From: Burkholderiaceae bacterium
GTDB taxonomy: Bacteria; Pseudomonadota; Gammaproteobacteria; Burkholderiales; Burkholderiaceae_C
Assembly: GCA_018780645.1 (NCBI GenBank)
Contig: JADMJJ010000017.1
Coordinates: forward strand, 124,001-188,000
Length of the DNA: 64,000 nt
Reading direction: 5' to 3'
Below, in pieces: positions 60,039-64,000 of the stretch; positions within the stretch are counted from its first letter, which is position 1, and each line of letters begins with the position of its first letter. Position numbers and translations under genes: made by a program. Below the pieces are notes generated by a model that made no database searches, was not told the DNA's origin, and saw only the letters and a program-made list of their open reading frames with translations.

Positions 60039-61853
60039 ATGATAAAAAATCCCAAAAGGGGGAGTGCTGCTGCGCCCAGCCACGCCGATGTCACCGCCTT
60101 GGTGGAGTCGGAGCGGGTCGCGTCGCTGTATGAGCTGACCTTGCCGACGCTGCTGGCGGCGGTGCTGTTCACGTTCTTCCCGCTGGTGCTGCTGTGGCCG
60201 CATCTTCCCCATGGGCTGCTGCTGGGCTGGTTGGGCTATCGCTGTGCGGTGTCCGCGCTGCGCCTGCTGGATGTCTGGCAGTTTCGCAAGGCCAAGCCCG
60301 ATGCCAGCCAGATCGGCCACTGGCGCCAACGCTACTTCGTGCTGCTGGCGCTGGAGGCGCTGTCCTGGGGCGCGATGGGCTGGTTGTTCCACACCCCGGA
60401 GTTGCCCTATGTCGACGGCCTGCTGCTCGCCTCGATGGTTGGCGTCGGGGCGATTGCCCTGTTCACGCTGGGCAGCATCTTCACCGCCAATCTGATTTTT
60501 TCGGTGACCCTGTTCGTGCCGCTGATCGGCTATTACCTCAGCCTGGGGCAAGCCGAGGCGCTGTTCTGCGCCGCTGGCGTGCTGGGCTTCATGGGCATGC
60601 TGCTGTTCGAGTCGCGTCGCATCGAGGCCCGCACCATCGAGCTGCTGCGACTGCGCTTCGAGAACGCCTGGATCGCCGAGCAGCGCCAGCAGGCGCTGGA
60701 ACTGGCCGAGCAGTCCAACCTGACCAAGAGCCGCTTCCTGGCGGTGATGAGCCACGAAATCCGCACACCGCTGAATGGCATCCTGGGCATGACCCAGCTG
60801 CTGGAGCGCTCGGCGCTGGACGAGCGCCAGACCGAGCAGGTGGACATCGTGCGCCGCTCGGGCCGCCATCTGATGACCTTGGTGAATGACATCCTGGACC
60901 TGTCGCGCATAGAGTCGGGCAAGCTGGAGGTGCAGTCCAAGCCGGTGATACTGGCCGAGGCGGCCGAGGACGTCTGCCTGCTCCTGGCCGAGACCGCCCG
61001 TGACAAGGGCCTGGGTTTCGACCTGCGCATGGCGCCGATACTGCCGCGCTGCATCCTGGGCGACGCTTCGCGCATCAAGCAGGTGCTGCACAACCTGGTC
61101 GGCAATGCGATCAAGTTCACCGAGCGTGGCAGCATCGATGTCGAGATCAATACAGTGCAGGACGCCAATCTGGGCACCCTCTTGCGCTTCCAGGTGCGTG
61201 ACTCCGGCGAAGGCATTGCCCCCGACCAGCTGGAGCGCATCTTCAACCCCTTCGAGCAGGCCGAGAATCACAAGACACAGCGCACCGACGGCACCGGCCT
61301 GGGCCTGACAATCTCGCGCGAGCTGGCCCGCACCATGGGCGGCGATCTGCGCTGCAGCTCCTCGCCGGGCATGGGCTCCTGCTTCGAGTTCACGCTGCCG
61401 CTGAAGGTCAGCTCCGCGCCGATGGCTCCCGCCACCCAACCGATGCCCCTGCCCCAGCTGCAGGGCCGTGTCCTGCTGGTGGACGACAGCACCGTCAACG
61501 CGCTGGTGGCCAGCAGCATGCTGGAGCGCTTCGGCCTCGATGTGGACCAGGCCGAGAACGGCGCGCTGGCCTTGGAGCGTCTGTCGGTGCAGGACTACGG
61601 CCTGGTGCTGATGGACTGCCAGATGCCCGAGATGGATGGCTTCGAGGCCACCCGGCGCTGGCGCACGGTCGAGAACAGCGAAGGCCGCTCGCCGGTGCCC
61701 ATCGTCGCGCTGACCGCCAGTGCCGTGAACGGTGACCGCGACCTGTGCCTGAAATCCGGCATGAACGACTATCTGGTCAAGCCCTTCGAGATGGAGGACC
61801 TGCTGAGCGTCGTCACCCGGCACCTGCGAGCCGAGGTGGCGGTGCCGGCCTAG
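60039..61853 (+). CDS. Membrane hybrid histidine kinase with receiver domain
   Basis: 604 residues. The N-terminal half (residues about 20-195) holds six to seven membrane helices in a compact MASE-like sensor with almost no periplasmic domain. HisKA follows ([15 protein letters not shown]239), then an ATPase domain ([25 protein letters not shown]) and a receiver (about 480-600) with VDDSTVN, D526 in [13 protein letters not shown] and VKPFE. The ATG at 60039 is chosen because the membrane domain follows directly; a longer frame adds a non-membrane extension. The stop overlaps the convergent ligE stop by four bases. Confidence 0.93.
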   Translation: MIKNPKRGSAAAPSHADVTALVESERVASLYELTLPTLLAAVLFTFFPLVLLWPHLPHGLLLGWLGYRCAVSALRLLDVWQFRKAKPDASQIGHWRQRYFVLLALEALSWGAMGWLFHTPELPYVDGLLLASMVGVGAIALFTLGSIFTANLIFSVTLFVPLIGYYLSLGQAEALFCAAGVLGFMGMLLFESRRIEARTIELLRLRFENAWIAEQRQQALELAEQSNLTKSRFLAVMSHEIRTPLNGILGMTQLLERSALDERQTEQVDIVRRSGRHLMTLVNDILDLSRIESGKLEVQSKPVILAEAAEDVCLLLAETARDKGLGFDLRMAPILPRCILGDASRIKQVLHNLVGNAIKFTERGSIDVEINTVQDANLGTLLRFQVRDSGEGIAPDQLERIFNPFEQAENHKTQRTDGTGLGLTISRELARTMGGDLRCSSSPGMGSCFEFTLPLKVSSAPMAPATQPMPLPQLQGRVLLVDDSTVNALVASSMLERFGLDVDQAENGALALERLSVQDYGLVLMDCQMPEMDGFEATRRWRTVENSEGRSPVPIVALTASAVNGDRDLCLKSGMNDYLVKPFEMEDLLSVVTRHLRAEVAVPA

Positions 61854-62722
61854 GGCTCGTCCCGCACCCGCAGAAAGCTTGCAAACCGCGGCAATCCGGT
61901 GCGCGTCAGACCCTGGTAGGTGTAGGTCACCACGCTGCCCAAAGCCGGCGGGCTCAGCCGCTCAGCGTCGCTGAACCCGGTGCCAATGACAAAGTGCCGG
62001 CCGTCGGGCGTCTGCACCTTCAGCCCACCCAACTGACCGGCGTACTTGCCCTTGCCCGGCTCGTGGGCGATGACCCTGGCCTCGGCGTCATCCCGTGCTT
62101 TGAGCTTCAGCAGCACGTCGCTACGGCCGCTGTGCACCGGTGCGTCCTCGTGGTGCAGCATCAGGCCCTCGCCGCCGGCCTTCAGCACGGCCTGCAGCCG
62201 CTCCTGCAGGGCCTCTGCCGAGGTTACCCGGAATTGCTCCACCGCCTGAAGCTGCGGCCAGGCCAGGCGCGCGGTCAAGGCCTGCAGTTGCTGCGCCCGC
62301 TGGGCAAAGGTGCCGCCGGCGCCGGGCAGCTCGAAGACGCGGTACTGGATCTGACGCCAGTCGGCATCCATGGCCGGTGATTTGCGCACCATGCCCGACA
62401 ACTGCTCGAAACGGCCGCGCGCCAGCCACAGCTCACCGTCCAGCGGCTCGGCCGGCAGCCGGGCCAGAAACCAGCCCGGCGCCGCGACGACGCGACCACT
62501 GCGAAAGCGCAGCGTCTTGCCATCCCACAGCGCCCGCACGCCGTCGAGCTTCTCGCTGACCAGGTAGCGGCTGGGGTCGCGGCCGCTGCTCCAGTCCTTG
62601 GCCAGCAGCACGGCAGGCTGCTCCGCAACAGACGGTGCCCAGACTCCGGCCACCAGTCCAAGCGCGGCCAGCAATCGGTGGCAGAAAAGTCGGCGAGGCT
62701 GGTCTGGCGTGTTCGGTGTCAT
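61850..62722 (-). CDS. ligE: Exported ATP-dependent DNA ligase LigE
   Basis: A 290-residue minimal ATP-dependent DNA ligase with an N-terminal export signal ([25 protein letters not shown]). Motif I is [10 protein letters not shown] with the adenylated Lys; [10 protein letters not shown] is motif III, FQVF-like YRVFELPG motif IIIa, [12 protein letters not shown] motif IV, and LLKLKA motif V. Only the nucleotidyltransferase and OB domains are present. This is the LigE form of Gram-negative bacteria, proposed to act on DNA in the periplasm, for example during uptake or biofilm formation. It is convergent with the hybrid kinase. Confidence 0.9.
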   Translation of the reverse strand: MTPNTPDQPRRLFCHRLLAALGLVAGVWAPSVAEQPAVLLAKDWSSGRDPSRYLVSEKLDGVRALWDGKTLRFRSGRVVAAPGWFLARLPAEPLDGELWLARGRFEQLSGMVRKSPAMDADWRQIQYRVFELPGAGGTFAQRAQQLQALTARLAWPQLQAVEQFRVTSAEALQERLQAVLKAGGEGLMLHHEDAPVHSGRSDVLLKLKARDDAEARVIAHEPGKGKYAGQLGGLKVQTPDGRHFVIGTGFSDAERLSPPALGSVVTYTYQGLTRTGLPRFASFLRVRDEP

Positions 62723-62845
62723 GGTGCCCCCGTCGGGTTGGAGTACGCGCACAGTAGCCCGCCGCAGACGTGATGCGGCGGCATCCCTCCTTGGTGGGAT
62801 CACCCTCTTTTGGGTGGCCTGAACCGATCCGCGTAGAATCAATCA

Positions 62846-62905
62846 CCGGGCCCAAATTTTGTCTTCGGCCCGGCGTGTCGCGCCTTGACTTCGCATGCGA
62901 AGTCA
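62846..62905. repeat. Hairpin and 20-base palindrome in the ligE/guaC divergent gap
   Basis: The 309-base gap 62723-63031 has no gene. It holds a TAGAAT -10-like box (62834-62839) facing guaC. A CCGGGCC/GGCCCGG hairpin follows (62846-62852 and 62867-62873). A perfect palindrome TGACTTCGCATGCGAAGTCA (62886-62905) comes next, flanked by further GTCGCG/CGCGAC arms. All of it would lie in a long guaC leader RNA. Confidence 0.5.
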
Positions 62906-63031
62906 GCCTGCGACGCGACGGCCTCCCCGGCCGTCGAGGGCGCCGGTCCTCGTGCCGAAGCAAGTCAAGCGCTCGCAGCCTTGGGTGTGCACTGCATCAA
63001 CGCACACCGAAACTTGCGACACCCTTGAATC

Positions 63032-64000
63032 ATGGAAATCTTCGACTACGACAACATCCTCCTGCTGCCGCGCAAATGCCGCGTGGAAAGCCGTGCCGAG
63101 TGCGACGCCTCGGTCGAATTCGGTGGCCACCGCTTCAAGCTGCCGGTGGTGCCGGCGAATATGAAGACGGTGGTGGATGAGAGCATCACCGAGTTCCTAG
63201 CCGCCAACGGCTATTTCTACGTGATGCACCGCTTCGACCTGGACAGCGTCGCCTATGCCAGGAGCATGCGCGACAAGGGGCTGATCGTCTCGGTCAGCTC
63301 GGGCGTCAAACAGGCCGACTACGCCATCATCGACCGGCTGGCGGCCGAAGGCGTCGGCGCCGACTACATCACCATCGACATCGCCCACGGCCATGCCGAC
63401 AGCGTGCAGCGCATGATTGCCCACATCAAGCAGAAGCTGCCAAAGGCCTTCGTGATTGCCGGCAATGTCGGCACGCCCGAGGGCGTGATCGATCTGGAGA
63501 CCTGGGGCGCCGACGCCACCAAGGTCGGCATCGGCCCGGGCAAGGTCTGCATCACGCGCTTGAAGACCGGCTTCGGCACCGGCGGCTGGCAGCTTTCGGC
63601 GCTGAAGTGGTGTGCCCGCGTGGCCACCAAACCCATCATTGCCGACGGGGGCATACGCCACCATGGCGACATCGCCAAGAGCGTGCGCTTCGGCGCGGCC
63701 ATGGTGATGGTGGGCTCGCTGTTCGCCGGCCACGAGGAATCGCCGGGCCAGACAGTCGAGGTCGATGGCAAGCTCTACAAGGAGTACTACGGCTCGGCCA
63801 GCGACTTCAACAAGGGCGAGTACAAGCACGTCGAGGGCAAGCGCATTCTCGAGCCGGTGAAGGGCAAATTGGCCGACACCCTGCGCGAGATGCAGGAAGA
63901 CGTGCAGAGCTCGATCTCCTACTCCGGCGGCACCAGGCTGGTGGACCTGCGCAAGGTCAACTATGTGGTGCTGGGGGGGGAGAACGCGGGCGAACATTTG
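63032..64000 (+). CDS. guaC: GMP reductase, C-terminus cut by the window edge
   Basis: 323 residues are visible with no stop, so only the last few are missing. GuaC reduces GMP to IMP with NADPH, returning guanine nucleotides to the purine pool. It begins [16 protein letters not shown] and has ANMKTVVD. The catalytic Cys is C173 in [11 protein letters not shown], matching the B. subtilis-type enzyme, followed by [32 protein letters not shown] and QSSISYSGG. The ATG at 63032 lacks a clear ribosome-binding site. An eight-G run near 63963-63970 is read through in frame. Confidence 0.94.
   Translation, partial: MEIFDYDNILLLPRKCRVESRAECDASVEFGGHRFKLPVVPANMKTVVDESITEFLAANGYFYVMHRFDLDSVAYARSMRDKGLIVSVSSGVKQADYAIIDRLAAEGVGADYITIDIAHGHADSVQRMIAHIKQKLPKAFVIAGNVGTPEGVIDLETWGADATKVGIGPGKVCITRLKTGFGTGGWQLSALKWCARVATKPIIADGGIRHHGDIAKSVRFGAAMVMVGSLFAGHEESPGQTVEVDGKLYKEYYGSASDFNKGEYKHVEGKRILEPVKGKLADTLREMQEDVQSSISYSGGTRLVDLRKVNYVVLGGENAGEHL

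Noticed and set aside
57220-61823. Two long minus-strand open frames opposite the TPR kinase and the hybrid kinase
   Set aside because: Gln/His/Leu/Ala-rich shadow translations without starts or ribosome-binding sites.
62723-63031. Purine riboswitch upstream of guaC
   Set aside because: The hairpins do not show the three-way junction core or the conserved loop bases of purine or PRPP/ppGpp riboswitches that I know.
63960-63972. Frameshift at the eight-G run in guaC
   Set aside because: The frame before and after the run continues the conserved C-terminus, so no error is needed.
1-64000. CRISPR array, prophage, integron, rRNA or tRNA genes
   Set aside because: No regularly spaced repeats, phage genes, integrase or conserved RNA motifs were seen on either strand by reading.

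Overview
The window is a stretch of ordinary-looking, very GC-rich bacterial chromosome. It is densely packed on both strands and shows no rRNA, tRNA, CRISPR array, transposase or prophage that I can recognise. Three C-terminal PEP-CTERM sorting signals, the murB / yajQ / retropepsin-like neighbourhood, an exported LigE-type ligase and many large multi-domain histidine kinases fit a betaproteobacterium of the order Burkholderiales, probably near Roseateles, Pelomonas or Paucibacter. That placement is inferred from gene content, not from a marker search.

Layout. 1-8144: a TPR regulator cut by the left edge; a TonB-dependent receptor / metallo-beta-lactamase-fold hydrolase / tyrosine-phosphatase run; then a leftward operon of questin-oxidase-like enzyme, MFS exporter and Cys-rich regulator, all joined by ATGA overlaps. 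8273-12330: a creatininase-family hydrolase, then three secreted proteins in a row (DUF6345 with a caspase-like His/Cys pattern, an unknown exported protein, a PEP-CTERM protein) behind a PHO-box-like triple repeat. 12361-20546: a TPR-GGDEF-EAL protein with a degenerate GGDEF, an RluA-type pseudouridine synthase, an operon in which a Tat-exported phospholipase C lies between two PEP-CTERM proteins, and rsgA. 20923-31638: a cold-shock gene with a structured leader, two SDR enzymes, a Tim44-like membrane protein, an S9 peptidase, a methyltransferase, a class-C-like serine hydrolase, small exported proteins and a PAS hybrid kinase.

31566-43639: an AraC regulator divergent from an AhpD-like protein, a GATase, dcp, yaeQ, a DUF6172 protein, an exported prolyl oligopeptidase, a Cache-type kinase and a GNAT-DUF924 fusion. 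43709-64000: an acyl-CoA synthetase, an exported GDPD, a molybdopterin-fold protein coupled to a hybrid kinase, murB, yajQ, an aspartic protease, isoaspartyl peptidase, a paired acyl-CoA dehydrogenase operon, a DUF3617 / P1-peptidase pair, a TPR kinase, an RsuA-family synthase, another hybrid kinase, ligE and guaC (running off the right edge).

Themes. The window is rich in signalling proteins: five histidine kinases, one TPR regulator fragment, one EAL protein and the c-di-GMP-binding YajQ family, with no stand-alone response regulator. It is also rich in exported hydrolases (S9, POP, phospholipase C, GDPD, MBL, caspase-like). GC-rich repeat elements of one family sit at three convergent gene junctions. 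The best candidates for something undescribed are the secreted DUF6345 locus with its PHO-box-like promoter, the questin-oxidase/MFS/regulator operon with its divergent creatininase gene, and a family of small exported proteins with repeated VVVTG-type motifs.
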